Shown piece by piece: positions 15,897 through 24,942 of a stretch of DNA of 64,000 nucleotides. Under the pieces are notes generated by a model, which ran no database searches, was not told the origin of the DNA, and worked only from the letters and a program-made list of their open reading frames with translations. Position 1 is the stretch's first letter. Each line of letters opens with the position of its first letter. Made by a program: the position numbers and the translations under genes. The stretch covers positions 62,001 through 126,000 of the forward strand of contig CATLAL010000005.1 of assembly GCA_949878425.1 (NCBI GenBank), in the 5' to 3' direction. The stretch is from an uncultured Oscillospiraceae bacterium. GTDB taxonomy: Bacteria; Bacillota; Clostridia; Oscillospirales; Oscillospiraceae.

Positions 15897-16982
15897 CTAT
15901 ATTCTTCCGGCTTCCCGCTCCAGCGTGTCCCAGCAGCCCCACAGATACATGATGCCCAGGGCCCGGTCGTAGAGGCCGTAGCCGGGGCGCACCGTACCGG
16001 GGGCCTCGCCCCAGAGGTGCCGGCCGTGGTCGGGGCGGATATAGCCGTCAAAGCCGCAGTCGTGGTAGGCCCGCATAATCTCCAGAATGCCGGTGTCGCC
16101 GTCGCAGTCCCGGTGGCTGGCCTCGGAGAAATCGCCGTTGGGCATGTGCTTGACGTTGCGGATATGGGCAAAGGCGATGCGGTCACAGCAGGAGCGGACG
16201 ATGTCCGCCACGTCGTTTTTGGGGTTGGCCCCCAGAGAGCCGGAGCACAGGCACAGGCAGTTGTGGGGGTCGTCCACCATCTTCAGGAAGCGGTGGATGG
16301 ACTCCTTGTCCACCAGCAGGCGGGGAATGCCGAAGATGTCCCAGGGGGGGTCGTCCATGTGGATGGCCATCTTGATGCCGGTCTCCCGGCAGGTGGGCAT
16401 GAGGGCCTCCAGGAAGTACCGGAGGTTCTCCCACAGCTTCTCCTTGGTGACGGGGGCGTACTTCTCAAAGAGCTCATCCAGCTTGGCCATCCGCTCCGGC
16501 TCCCAGCCGGGGAAGGTCATGTGGTACTTCTCGGTAAAGGACATGACATAGTCCGCCATGGCCCTGTAGTCCCGCTGGATCTTGTCCCTCTCGTAGTAGA
16601 GGGCCGTGGAGCCGTCCCCCACGGGGTGGAAGAGATCCGTACGGGTCCAGTCGAAGATGGGCATGAAGTTGTAGGTGACCACCTTCACCCCAAAGGGGGC
16701 CAGGTTGCGCAGGGTCTGCTTGTAGTTCTCAATATACTGGTCCCGGGTGTCCAGGCCGATCTTGATGTCGTCGTGGACGTTCACCGACTCCACCACATCC
16801 ATGTTGAAGCCGTACGCGTCCAGCTGCTTTTTGACAGAGGCGATCTCCTCTGTCTGCCAGACCTCGCCGGGCATCTTGTCGTGAAGGGCCCAGACAATGC
16901 CCGTCACGCCGGGGATCTGCCTGATGTCGGCCAGACTGATCTGGTCGTTGCCCTCGCCGTACCAGCGGAACGTCATTTGCAT
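15897..16982 (-). CDS. uxuA: Mannonate dehydratase
   Basis: 361-residue TIM-barrel enzyme that dehydrates D-mannonate to 2-keto-3-deoxy-D-gluconate (EC 4.2.1.8). Seen motifs are IKMAIHMDDPP, the CSGSLG cysteine loop, AHIRNVK and RPDHGRHLW, which contain the metal-binding His/Cys/Asp residues of UxuA. Normal length. The start ATG follows AAAGGAGG. It is the fourth gene of the operon after dctM (16-base gap), followed by uxuB. Confidence 0.93.
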   Translation of the reverse strand: MQMTFRWYGEGNDQISLADIRQIPGVTGIVWALHDKMPGEVWQTEEIASVKKQLDAYGFNMDVVESVNVHDDIKIGLDTRDQYIENYKQTLRNLAPFGVKVVTYNFMPIFDWTRTDLFHPVGDGSTALYYERDKIQRDYRAMADYVMSFTEKYHMTFPGWEPERMAKLDELFEKYAPVTKEKLWENLRYFLEALMPTCRETGIKMAIHMDDPPWDIFGIPRLLVDKESIHRFLKMVDDPHNCLCLCSGSLGANPKNDVADIVRSCCDRIAFAHIRNVKHMPNGDFSEASHRDCDGDTGILEIMRAYHDCGFDGYIRPDHGRHLWGEAPGTVRPGYGLYDRALGIMYLWGCWDTLEREAGRI

Positions 16983-16998
16983 AGCGGAAGTCCTCCTT

Positions 16999-18327
16999 TT
17001 ACTTTAAGAAGAGCAGCGGAACCGTGGGGTTATAGCCGCACAGCTTCGGAATAATGAGGCTGATATCCGGGATGTAGGACACCAGCAGCAGCGTGATAAC
17101 CATGCACAGGTAGAAGGGCAGCGTGGCCTTCACCACCTTCTCCATGGGCCGCTTGGCCACGGCGGAGCCGATGAAGAGCACCGCGCCCACCGGCGGCGTC
17201 AGCAGGCCGATGCCGCAGTTGAGCACCACCATAATGCCGAACTGGATGGGGTCCAGGCCGCAGAACTGGGTGGCCACCGGCAGCAGGATGGGGGTGGCGA
17301 TGAGGATGATGGGGGCCATGTCCATAATCATGCCCAGAACCAGCAGGATGATATTCAGCAGAAGAATAAGAATGATCCGGTTGTCCGTGAGGCCCACAAT
17401 GGCCTGGGCGGCCAGGTCCGGCACGTGGAGCTTGGTCAGGCAGTCGCCGAACACGGCGGAGGTGGCGATGAGGATGAGCACAATGGCCAGGGTGCCCACG
17501 CACTCGTCCAGGGCCTTCCACACGCCCTTCCAGTTGACGCCCTTGTAGACAAAGACGGAGACGATGAGGGAGTAGATCACCGCGATGGCGGCGGACTCGG
17601 TGGCGGTGAACCAGCCGGCTACCACGCCAACCACCACGATGACGATGGCCAGCAGGGCCCAGAGGGACACCCACAGCTGCTTGAGGAAGTTCAGGAGGTG
17701 GAAGCGCTCCCCCTTGGGGTACTTCCGCCGGACGGAGATGATGTAGGAGCCGATCATCAAAGACAGGGCCAGCAGGGCGCCGGGCACGTAGCCGGCCAGG
17801 AAGAGGCTGCCCACGGAGATGCCGCCGGCGGTGGTGGCGAAGATGACCATGTTGTGGCTGGGGGGCACCAGCAGGCCCTCACAGGAGGAGGTGATGGTGA
17901 CGGCGGTGGAGAAGTCGGCGTCGTAGCCCTGGTCCACCATCATGGGGATCATGATGGAGCCGATGGAGGCGGTGTCCGCGGAGGCGGAGCCGGAGATGCC
18001 GCCGAAAAAGTAGGAGGCCACGATGTTCACCATGGCCAGGCCCCCCCGCATCCAGCCCACGCAGGCGTTGGCCAGGGCGATGAGCTTATCGGAGATGCCC
18101 CCCTTGCCCATGAGCACGCCCATGGTGATGAAAAAGGGCACGGCCATGAGGGAGAAGGAGCTGATGCCCTTCACCATCAGCCGGCACACGGCGTTGAGGC
18201 TGTTGCCCATGGTCAAAAGGCAGAACACGGAGCTGAGACCCACGGCGTAGGCGATGGGGAAGCGCAGCAGGATCATCAGCGCGAAGGAGCCAAGCAAGAC
18301 AATAATAGCCAAGGTGTTTGTATCCAT
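16999..18327 (-). CDS. dctM: TRAP transporter large permease (DctM)
   Basis: 442-residue membrane protein with about 12 hydrophobic segments and the family motif FFGGISGSASADTASIG. It is the transport subunit of a tripartite ATP-independent periplasmic-type carrier, moving substrate with Na+ or H+. The start overlaps the dctQ stop (TAATG), so the two are translationally coupled. In this operon the cargo is almost certainly a hexuronate such as glucuronate or galacturonate. Confidence 0.93.
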   Translation of the reverse strand: MDTNTLAIIVLLGSFALMILLRFPIAYAVGLSSVFCLLTMGNSLNAVCRLMVKGISSFSLMAVPFFITMGVLMGKGGISDKLIALANACVGWMRGGLAMVNIVASYFFGGISGSASADTASIGSIMIPMMVDQGYDADFSTAVTITSSCEGLLVPPSHNMVIFATTAGGISVGSLFLAGYVPGALLALSLMIGSYIISVRRKYPKGERFHLLNFLKQLWVSLWALLAIVIVVVGVVAGWFTATESAAIAVIYSLIVSVFVYKGVNWKGVWKALDECVGTLAIVLILIATSAVFGDCLTKLHVPDLAAQAIVGLTDNRIILILLLNIILLVLGMIMDMAPIILIATPILLPVATQFCGLDPIQFGIMVVLNCGIGLLTPPVGAVLFIGSAVAKRPMEKVVKATLPFYLCMVITLLLVSYIPDISLIIPKLCGYNPTVPLLFLK

Positions 18328-18896
18328 TATGAGCGCACCTCCCCTTCCTCAACAAAAAAGGACTTGATGTGGTTGTATACGGACTCCAGCTCAAAGACGA
18401 TCATGGCGATCCCGGCCAGGGGCACGGGAAAATACATCCAGAACCGGCTCAGCCAGGGGATGGACTCGTAAAAGCCCTTGCCGCCCAGGGTGGAGGCGTA
18501 CTTCCAGCCCTCCACCACCATGATGACGCCCAGGACCATCACGGCTACATCGGCCAGAATGTCCAGGACCTTGAGGAGCTTTTTGGGCAGGTAGTTGTCA
18601 AAGGCGGTCATGCGGATGTGGGCCCCGGTGCGGATGGCCAGGGCGGCGGAGAGCACCGCCATATAGGACATGCAGGTGAGCACCACCTGCTCCGTCCAGG
18701 CCGGGTCCTTGATGACGGCCAGGAAGCGCAGAAATTCGTACTCCCGGGACCACTGCTGGCAGAAGCGGCCCAGCACCGCGTAGGAGGCGATCAGAATGTC
18801 GGCGATGAGCAGGATCTTGCACAGGAACATGACGATCTTATAGGTCAGATCGTAGGCGGGCCGGATCTTGTCCAAGGTGGTAAAGATTTTCGGCAT
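18327..18896 (-). CDS. dctQ: TRAP transporter small permease (DctQ)
   Basis: 189-residue protein with four hydrophobic segments, the DctQ pattern; it pairs with DctM in the membrane and helps dock the binding protein. It lies between dctP and dctM, overlapping dctM by one base. The region upstream holds a strong hairpin (18925-18956) separating it from dctP. Confidence 0.88.
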   Translation of the reverse strand: MPKIFTTLDKIRPAYDLTYKIVMFLCKILLIADILIASYAVLGRFCQQWSREYEFLRFLAVIKDPAWTEQVVLTCMSYMAVLSAALAIRTGAHIRMTAFDNYLPKKLLKVLDILADVAVMVLGVIMVVEGWKYASTLGGKGFYESIPWLSRFWMYFPVPLAGIAMIVFELESVYNHIKSFFVEEGEVRS

Positions 18897-18924
18897 TTGA
18901 TTCCCTCACTCTCAAATAGAATAC

Positions 18925-18956
18925 GGGGGGACGCGGGAACTGTCCCGCGTCCCCCC
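18925..18956 (-). promoter_or_regulatory. Intercistronic hairpin between dctP and dctQ
   Basis: GGGGGGACGCGGGA, 4 bases, then its exact complement. No T-run follows on the minus strand, so it probably protects the dctP mRNA 3' end or attenuates, giving more binding protein than permease. Confidence 0.6.
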
Positions 18957-18999
18957 GCGCCGCGCATGATTGGACGGAAAGTTCAGACTCTCAGGCCTC

Positions 19000-20091
19000 T
19001 TAGGGCTTCATGTCCAGAATCTGCTGATACAGCTCGGGAGCCTTGTTGATGGCCTCCTGGATGGCGGGCGCGCTGGAGCAGGCGTCCTGCCAGGGCTTCT
19101 TGTCGGTCACGTCCACCACGTTGCAGCCCTCGTCCTTCAGCTGCTGGAGGACCTCGTCCTCGGCGGACTGGGACAGGCTCTGGTTAAAGGCCTGAACCTC
19201 CCGGCCGGCCTCCATGATGACGGCCTGCTGGGCGGGGGTGAGCTTGGCCCAGGCAGTGTCGGTGATGACGCACTGGATGGCGCCCAGGGTGTGGCCGTCC
19301 AGGATGAGGTTATTGGCCACCTCGGGGAAGGCGTTGGACTTGTAGTTGGCAATGGGCTGCTCGGCGGCGTCGCACACGCCGGTGTTCAGGGCGGAGTAGA
19401 GCTCGCCGAAGGAGACCACCGTGGGGGAGCCGCCCAGGCTCTCCACCATGCCGTTCATGATGGGGTCGTTGCTGACGCGGATCTTCAGGCCGTCCAGGTC
19501 CTCGATGCTGTTAATGGGCTTGTTGGCAAAGAAGTGGCGGAAGCCCTCCTCGCCGTAGAACACGCCCCGCAGGGGCAGGCCGATCTCCTGGGGCTCGTTG
19601 AGGAACTCCTGGGCCAGGTCGCTGTTGGCAAAGGCCCACCAGTGGTCCCGGCTCTCAAAGGTGAAGGGCAGGGAGAGCAGCACGGACTTCTCAGCGCCGT
19701 AGCTGGTCAGGGCGAAGGCGGAGATGCGGCTCATGTCGATGGAGTCGTCGCCGCCCACAATGGCGTCGAGCACGTCGTTCTCGGAGCCCAGCACGCCGCT
19801 GTCGCGGATGTCAATGATGATGGAGCCGCCGGACTTCTCCTCCACCAGGCGCTTGAACTCGCTGGCGGTCTGGCCCACGATGGTGTCCAGGGGGTTGACC
19901 TCGGCGTAGACCAGGGTTACCTGGGGGTCGTTGGCCACGTCGCTGGTGTCGCCGCCGCCGCTATTGCCGCCGCTGTTGCCGCCGCTATTGCCGCCGCCGT
20001 TGCTGCTTCCGCCGCTGTTATTGCCGCCGCAGGCGGCCAGACTCAGAAGCATCAGCGCGGAAAGAAGTAGTGCGAGAACTTTCTTTTTCAT
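19000..20091 (-). CDS. dctP: TRAP transporter substrate-binding lipoprotein (DctP)
   Basis: 363-residue solute receptor anchored as a lipoprotein: signal ending LSLAAC with C21, then a flexible Gly/Ser/Asn linker of about 28 residues built from GGN/GGS repeats, then a DctP domain. The conserved arginine region IRVSNDPIMNG binds the carboxylate of the ligand in this family, fitting a uronic acid. It is the first gene of the minus-strand uronate operon. RBS GAGGAGG is 6 bases before the ATG. The linker DNA is a GCC/GCT-rich imperfect repeat that could vary in length. Confidence 0.92.
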   Translation of the reverse strand: MKKKVLALLLSALMLLSLAACGGNNSGGSSNGGGNSGGNSGGNSGGGDTSDVANDPQVTLVYAEVNPLDTIVGQTASEFKRLVEEKSGGSIIIDIRDSGVLGSENDVLDAIVGGDDSIDMSRISAFALTSYGAEKSVLLSLPFTFESRDHWWAFANSDLAQEFLNEPQEIGLPLRGVFYGEEGFRHFFANKPINSIEDLDGLKIRVSNDPIMNGMVESLGGSPTVVSFGELYSALNTGVCDAAEQPIANYKSNAFPEVANNLILDGHTLGAIQCVITDTAWAKLTPAQQAVIMEAGREVQAFNQSLSQSAEDEVLQQLKDEGCNVVDVTDKKPWQDACSSAPAIQEAINKAPELYQQILDMKP

Positions 20092-20177
20092 TGGAAATCC
20101 TCCTCAATAAGTAAGTTTTCATTTTTTCCGCATTTGGGGACATCCCTTACTCTAGCACACTGGGCAAAATTTGTCCA

Positions 20178-20217
20178 CTAGTATACTAGATAACATTTTC
20201 CCGCGGGTTTTGTGCAA
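20178..20217 (-). promoter_or_regulatory. Promoter and GntR-type operator of the dctPQM-uxuAB operon
   Basis: The 12-base palindrome CTAGTATACTAG (20178-20189) fits the FadR-subfamily operator pattern TnGTnnnACnA. It overlaps a possible -10 TTATCT (20188-20193) that lies 18 bases from TTGCAC (20212-20217). Repression by the operon's own GntR protein is inferred. Confidence 0.5.
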
Positions 20218-20319
20218 ATCGTCAAAAATGCGGCGGAGGTCTTGCAAAAAAACAGTTTAAATGTAAAGATAGGGGGAAAGACGTCCCCTGAGACGCCGGA
20301 ACAGGAGGCTGACGCTGTT

Positions 20320-20868
20320 ATGAAACGGAACGAGCTGCTGCTGGAGGCGAAAATCACGCCGGAGGTGTTCCGGGAGTTCGCCTTTTTCGACACCATGGGC
20401 CGCCAGGGGCGCTGGCGGGCTCCGGCGCTGTTCGCCGGGATTCTGCTGGCCGCCGCCTGCGTCTGCTTCACCCAGTGGGGGCGGATCCGGGGGGCCGGAC
20501 TGCTGGGGGGCGTGCTGGCCGGCGTGGGGCTGGTGCTGCCGGCGGGGTACTTTCTGTCCTTTTTCCTCTCCGTGCGCGCCCAGGAGAAGCGGCTGAAGGG
20601 GGCTCCCTCCGCCTACACCCTCCGCCTGTCCGAGGGAGGGGTGTCGGTGCTCCTGGGGAAGGAGCGGCGGGAGTACGCCTGGGGGGATGTGCTCCGGGCC
20701 TGCCGCCTGCGCCGCAGCGTCTGCCTCTACGTGGAAGAGAACCGGGCCTACATCCTGCCCGCCGGCAGTGGCCGGGCCTCCCTGGAGGCGGTATGGGACC
20801 GGGTGTGCGGCTATGTGCCCGAGGGGCGGCGGGAGGCGCTGGGGCGGCGCATGCGCCGCCGGCAATGA
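20320..20868 (+). CDS. YcxB-like membrane protein, function unknown
   Basis: 182-residue protein with two adjacent membrane segments (about residues 32-50 and 58-80) followed by a soluble beta-rich tail of the YcxB-like C-terminal type (LRLSEGGVSVLLGKERREYAW, shown here as the start LRLSEGGVSV). Function of the family is unknown. ATG at 20320 follows ACAGGAGG at 11 bases; earlier in-frame starts lack a site. It stands alone between the divergent uronate operons and its link to them is not evident. Confidence 0.65.
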   Translation: MKRNELLLEAKITPEVFREFAFFDTMGRQGRWRAPALFAGILLAAACVCFTQWGRIRGAGLLGGVLAGVGLVLPAGYFLSFFLSVRAQEKRLKGAPSAYTLRLSEGGVSVLLGKERREYAWGDVLRACRLRRSVCLYVEENRAYILPAGSGRASLEAVWDRVCGYVPEGRREALGRRMRRRQ

Positions 20869-20913
20869 GGGCGAAAAATGGCGGAAACTTTTTGTTTTTC
20901 TTATTGAACCCCC

Positions 20914-20942
20914 GGCGCGCGGGCGGTATAATGGATACAAGC
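20914..20942 (+). promoter_or_regulatory. Promoter of the kdgA-uxaC-MFS operon
   Basis: TTGAAC (20914-20919), 17 bases, consensus TATAAT (20937-20942). A small GTAT/ATAC dyad (20936-20948) covers the -10 and might be a regulator half-site pair. Confidence 0.75.
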
Positions 20943-21002
20943 ATTACCGGGCGCTTTACCAGAGAACAAAAACCCAACCGGACAAACAGGAGGAACAAGC
21001 TT

Positions 21003-21965
21003 ATGAACGCAGTCTTGCAGACCATCTCCAACATCGGGATTGTCCCCGTCATCGCCATCGAGGACGCCGCCAAGGCAGTCCCCCTGGCCCGGGCCCTGGC
21101 GGAGGGGGGGCTGCCCGCCGCCGAGGTGACCTTCCGCACCGCCGCCGGGGAGGAGGCCATCCGCCGCATCGCGGCGGAGGTGCCGGAGATGCTGGTGGGC
21201 GCGGGGACCGTCCTCACCAAGGACCAGGTGGACCGGGCTCTGGACGCGGGGTCCAAGTTCATCGTCAGCCCCGGCTTCAACCCGGAGACCGTGAAGTACG
21301 GCCTCTCCAAGGGGGCCCTCATGCTCCCCGGCACCGCCACCGGCGGCGAGATGGAGCAGGCCATGGCCCTGGGGCTGGAGGCGGTCAAGTTCTTCCCCGC
21401 GGAGCAGAACGGCGGCGTGGAGAAGCTCAAGGCCCTGGCGGGCCCCTACCGGACCCTGAAGTGGATGCCCACCGGCGGGGTGAACACCAGGAATCTGACG
21501 GACTACCTGGCCTTTGACCAGATCCTGGCCTGCGGCGGCACCTGGATGGTGAAAAAGGACCTCATCGAGGGGGAGCGCTGGGAGGACATCACCCGCATCT
21601 GCCGGGAGGCGGTGGCGGCCATGCTGGGCTTCACCCTCCAGCACGTGGGCATCAACTGCGAGAACGGGGAGGAGGCCCGGAGCGCCGCCAAGACCCTCTG
21701 CGCCATCTTCGGCCTGGCGTACAAGGAGGGCAACTCCTCCGTCTTTGCCGGCGGGGCCGTGGAGTGCATGAAGCAGCCCTACCTTGGCAAAAACGGCCAC
21801 ATCGCCATCGGCACCAACAGCGTGGAGCGGGCCGTCTACCACCTGGGCCGCCGGGGCGTGGCCTTTGACGAGTCCACCCGCAAGGCCGACGCCAAGGGCC
21901 GCACCACCGCCATCTATCTCAAGGAACAGTTCGGCGGGTTCGCCCTCCACCTGGTGAGGAAGTAG
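21003..21965 (+). CDS. KDPG/KHG aldolase fused to a C-terminal VOC (glyoxalase-like) domain
   Basis: 320-residue bifunctional-looking protein. Residues 1-210 are a class I 2-keto-3-deoxy-6-phosphogluconate aldolase: catalytic glutamate in AAEVTFRT (E41) and Schiff-base lysine in AVKFFPAE (K129); it splits KDPG to pyruvate and glyceraldehyde-3-phosphate. Residues about 215-320 (QHVGINCENG onward, ending FALHLVRK) look like a vicinal-oxygen-chelate domain of unknown role. Free KDPG aldolases are about 205-215 residues, so the tail is an addition. RBS ACAGGAGG precedes the ATG. It is first in an operon with uxaC and an MFS carrier and completes glucuronate breakdown. Confidence 0.88.
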   Translation: MNAVLQTISNIGIVPVIAIEDAAKAVPLARALAEGGLPAAEVTFRTAAGEEAIRRIAAEVPEMLVGAGTVLTKDQVDRALDAGSKFIVSPGFNPETVKYGLSKGALMLPGTATGGEMEQAMALGLEAVKFFPAEQNGGVEKLKALAGPYRTLKWMPTGGVNTRNLTDYLAFDQILACGGTWMVKKDLIEGERWEDITRICREAVAAMLGFTLQHVGINCENGEEARSAAKTLCAIFGLAYKEGNSSVFAGGAVECMKQPYLGKNGHIAIGTNSVERAVYHLGRRGVAFDESTRKADAKGRTTAIYLKEQFGGFALHLVRK

Positions 21966-21971
21966 TTTACT

Positions 21972-21995
21972 CCGCTTTTTGGCGTCAAAAAGCGG
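21972..21995 (+). terminator. Intercistronic hairpin after kdgA
   Basis: CCGCTTTTTG, GCGT, CAAAAAGCGG. A perfect 10-bp stem in the 142-base gap before uxaC; more likely attenuation or mRNA protection than full stop. Further GC-rich small dyads follow to about 22070, with GCCGCCGAATAGAC also echoed at 24844-24860. Confidence 0.4.
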
Positions 21996-22107
21996 CCCCG
22001 CGCCGGAGCGCGGAACCTCCCCGGGGGTCCGGAGGTACCCCCCGGTGCCGCCGAATAGACAGGCATTCCCACGCCCCGCAAAATATTGAAAATAAGAGGA
22101 GTTTTCT

Positions 22108-23541
22108 ATGAAGGCGTTTATGGACAAGGACTTCCTGCTGGAGACCGACACGGCGAAGCACCTCTACCACGACTTTGCCGCGTCCATGCCTCTGGTGGAC
22201 TACCACTGCCACATCTCCCCCCGGGAGATCTACGAGAACCGCCGGTTTGACAACCTGGTCCAGGTGTGGCTTGGGGGCGAGAACCCGGACGGCACCTACT
22301 TCGGCGACCACTACAAATGGCGGCTCATGCGCTCCAACGGGGTGGGCGAGGACTACGTAACCGGGAACAAGCCGGCCTTTGAACGGTTTCTAAAGTTCGC
22401 GGAGACCCTGGAGATGGCCGTGGGCAACCCCATGTACCACTGGTGCAATCTGGAGCTGCGGCAGTTCTTCGGCTACGACAGGCCCCTGACGCCGGAGACG
22501 GCCCGGGAGTGCTGGGACTTCTGCAACGAGAAGCTGCAAAAGGACCCGGACCTCACGGTGCGGGGCATTATTGAGAAGGCCAACGTGGCCATGATCGGCA
22601 CCACCGACGACCCCATTGACTCCCTGGAGTGGCACGAGAGGATCGCCGGGGACCCCGCCATCCAGGTGAAGGTCTGCCCCTCCTTCCGCCCGGACAAGGC
22701 CATCAACATCCATAAGCCCGGCTTCGCGGACTACATCGCCAAGCTGGCGGAGAGCGTGGGAAAGAAGGAGCTGAAAACCGCCGGGGAGGTCTGCGAGGCC
22801 CTGGTGGAGCGGCTGGAGTTCTTCAAGAGGATGGGCTGCCGGGCCAGCGACCACGGCCTGGACTACGTGCCCTTCCGCCCCTGCTCCCGGTCGGAGGCCG
22901 ACGCCGCCCTCCAAAAGGCTATGGCGGGCCAGGCGCTGACGGCGGAGGAGGCCGAGGGCTACCAGACCACCGTGCTGCTGGCTTTGGGCCGGGCCTACCA
23001 CCGGCTGGGGATCGTGATGCAGCTTCACTACTCCTGCCTGCGCAACGTCAATGAGCGGATGTACGGGAAGATGGGCCCGGACACGGGCTTTGACATGATC
23101 GCCCAGAACACCTGCGGCGGGGCCATCGCGGCCCTGCTCTCCGCCCTGGACAGCACCGGAGAGTGCCCCAAGGCCATCCTCTACTCTCTGAACCCGGCGG
23201 ACAACGAGCAGCTGGGCACCCTCCTGGGCTGCTTCCAGTCCGACGACCTCCCCGGCAAGATCCAGCACGGCTCCGCCTGGTGGTTCAACGACACCAAAAG
23301 CGGCATGGAGGCCCAGATGAAATCTCTGGCCAACCTGGGCCTGCTGGGGAACTTCGTGGGCATGCTCACCGACTCCCGCTCCTTCCTCTCCTACGCCCGC
23401 CACGACTACTTCCGCCGCATCCTCTGCAACCTGTTGGGCAATTGGGTGGAAAACGGCGAGTACCCCAACCACGACGCCTCCCTGAAAAGGATCGTGGAGG
23501 GCGTCTGCTACACCAACGCGGCCCGGTACTTTGCCCTGTGA
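22108..23541 (+). CDS. uxaC: Glucuronate (uronate) isomerase
   Basis: 477-residue amidohydrolase-superfamily enzyme that isomerises D-glucuronate to D-fructuronate and D-galacturonate to D-tagaturonate (EC 5.3.1.12). The metal motif VDYHCHISPREI is near residue 30, and further UxaC blocks such as HYSCLRNVN and DSRSFLSYARHDYF are present. Full family length. The ATG follows AAGAGGAG. The stop overlaps the MFS start (GTGA), so import and the first catabolic step are coupled. Confidence 0.95.
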   Translation: MKAFMDKDFLLETDTAKHLYHDFAASMPLVDYHCHISPREIYENRRFDNLVQVWLGGENPDGTYFGDHYKWRLMRSNGVGEDYVTGNKPAFERFLKFAETLEMAVGNPMYHWCNLELRQFFGYDRPLTPETARECWDFCNEKLQKDPDLTVRGIIEKANVAMIGTTDDPIDSLEWHERIAGDPAIQVKVCPSFRPDKAINIHKPGFADYIAKLAESVGKKELKTAGEVCEALVERLEFFKRMGCRASDHGLDYVPFRPCSRSEADAALQKAMAGQALTAEEAEGYQTTVLLALGRAYHRLGIVMQLHYSCLRNVNERMYGKMGPDTGFDMIAQNTCGGAIAALLSALDSTGECPKAILYSLNPADNEQLGTLLGCFQSDDLPGKIQHGSAWWFNDTKSGMEAQMKSLANLGLLGNFVGMLTDSRSFLSYARHDYFRRILCNLLGNWVENGEYPNHDASLKRIVEGVCYTNAARYFAL

Positions 23542-24749
23542 GCGCCGCGGACCGTTTAGACGCCGCCCAGTCCCGCCGGGAGGACCGGCTGCTGCGAAAC
23601 ACCCTCTTCGCCTTTTTTGTCAGCGGCGCGGCCTCCCAGCCCCTGGGCTCCTTTATCCCCTTCCTGCGGGAGTCCTACGGCTTCAGCTACGACCTCTCCG
23701 GCATCCTCCTCTCCTGCCAGTCCGTGGGCAACCTGGCGGCGGTCCTCCTCGCCGGGTTCCTGCCGGTGTATCTGGGCCGGCGCAGGAGCATCCTCACCAC
23801 CGCCGTGTGGATGGCCGTGGGCTACCTCATCTTCGCCAGCGGCATCGGCGCCCCGGCGCTACTCATCGCCGCCTGCCTCATGACCGGCGTGGCCCGGGGC
23901 GGAAACTCCAACTTCGCCAACACCATGATCTCCACCCTGCCCGGGGACAAGGCCGCCCGGGGCTATAACCTGCTCCACGGCTGCTTCGCCGTGGGGGCCC
24001 TCCTCTCCCCGCTGCTGCTCATTTTCTGCGTGGGGCGGTGGCCGGAGATGGGCTGGCGGCTGGTGGCGGGGCTGCTGGGCCTGCTGTGCCTTGGCCAGCT
24101 GGCCGTCTATGCCGCCATGCCCCTGCCGCCGGAGCGGCGGGAGAAGTCCCTCAAGGCGGTGGACCGGAGCTTTCTGAGGGTCAAGCAGTTCTGGCTGGGC
24201 GCGGCCATGCTCTTTTTCTACATCTCCACCGAGTACGCCATTGTGGGCTGGCTGGTGACCTATTTCCAGGACATCGGCGTGCTCAGCGCGGACCACGCCC
24301 AGATGATGAACAGCCTCCTCTGGCTGGTGATCTTTATCGGGCGCATGGTGGGCGCGGCCATTGTGGGCAAAATCCCCCGGACCGCGCTGCTGCTGGCCGA
24401 CGGCGTGGGGCTCTTCACCTTCTTCCTGGTGATGTTCTTCAGCCGGACGCCGGGCCCCATTATCCTGGGGCTGGTGGGCGTGGGCTTCTTTATGGCCACC
24501 ATCTACCCCACCGCCTTTGCCTTTGGCAGCGACTGCATCAAAGGCAACGACTTGGGGTGCAGCATCATGATCTTTACCGGCAGCGCCGGCGGCATTCTCA
24601 CCCCCGCTCTGGTGGGCTTTGTGGCCGAGCGGGCGGGTATCCGGGCGGGCATGGGACTCATTGTGGCCTACACCGCCCTGCTGCTGGCGTCCATTGTCCT
24701 CAGCGTGGCCAGCGTGCGCCTGGACCAGAGGAGGAGCGCGGGGCGGTAA
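23538..24749 (+). CDS. MFS transporter, probable uronate or sugar carrier
   Basis: 403-residue major facilitator protein with about 12 membrane segments; the loop GRRRSILTTAVW between segments 2 and 3 is the usual MFS motif A region. Translation starts at GTG 23538-23540, overlapping the uxaC stop; an upstream reading frame inside uxaC is spurious. The coupling to uxaC argues that it imports or exports a uronate, giving the module a second transporter besides the TRAP system. Substrate specificity is inferred from context only. Confidence 0.82.
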   Translation: MSAADRLDAAQSRREDRLLRNTLFAFFVSGAASQPLGSFIPFLRESYGFSYDLSGILLSCQSVGNLAAVLLAGFLPVYLGRRRSILTTAVWMAVGYLIFASGIGAPALLIAACLMTGVARGGNSNFANTMISTLPGDKAARGYNLLHGCFAVGALLSPLLLIFCVGRWPEMGWRLVAGLLGLLCLGQLAVYAAMPLPPERREKSLKAVDRSFLRVKQFWLGAAMLFFYISTEYAIVGWLVTYFQDIGVLSADHAQMMNSLLWLVIFIGRMVGAAIVGKIPRTALLLADGVGLFTFFLVMFFSRTPGPIILGLVGVGFFMATIYPTAFAFGSDCIKGNDLGCSIMIFTGSAGGILTPALVGFVAERAGIRAGMGLIVAYTALLLASIVLSVASVRLDQRRSAGR

Positions 24750-24795
24750 GGACACCCGATATGGGAGGGGGCGGTCCCGCTGGGAGCTGCCTCCT

Positions 24796-24841
24796 CCCCC
24801 GCCGTTCTGGAGAATTTTCCAGGGCGGGGGCTTCGCCCCCG
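24796..24841 (+). terminator. Hairpins after the MFS gene
   Basis: A long GC-rich stem CCCCCGCC...GGGCGGGGG with inner CTGGA/TCCAG, then GGGGGC-TTCG-CCCCC. No T-run follows. Probable 3' end of the kdgA operon. Confidence 0.45.
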
Positions 24842-24942
24842 GAGCTGCCGAATAGATTGGCGCTCGCCCATAACAGGACAGCCAGTCAAAAATCCCCTCT
24901 GGATTCGCAAAATTGATTTCCCTGATTTTCCAGCCCTTCCCC

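Noticed and set aside
19930..20020. Short GCC/GCT repeats near the dctP start taken as a CRISPR or microsatellite array
   Set aside because: They encode the Gly/Ser/Asn linker after the lipobox; no spacer-repeat structure.
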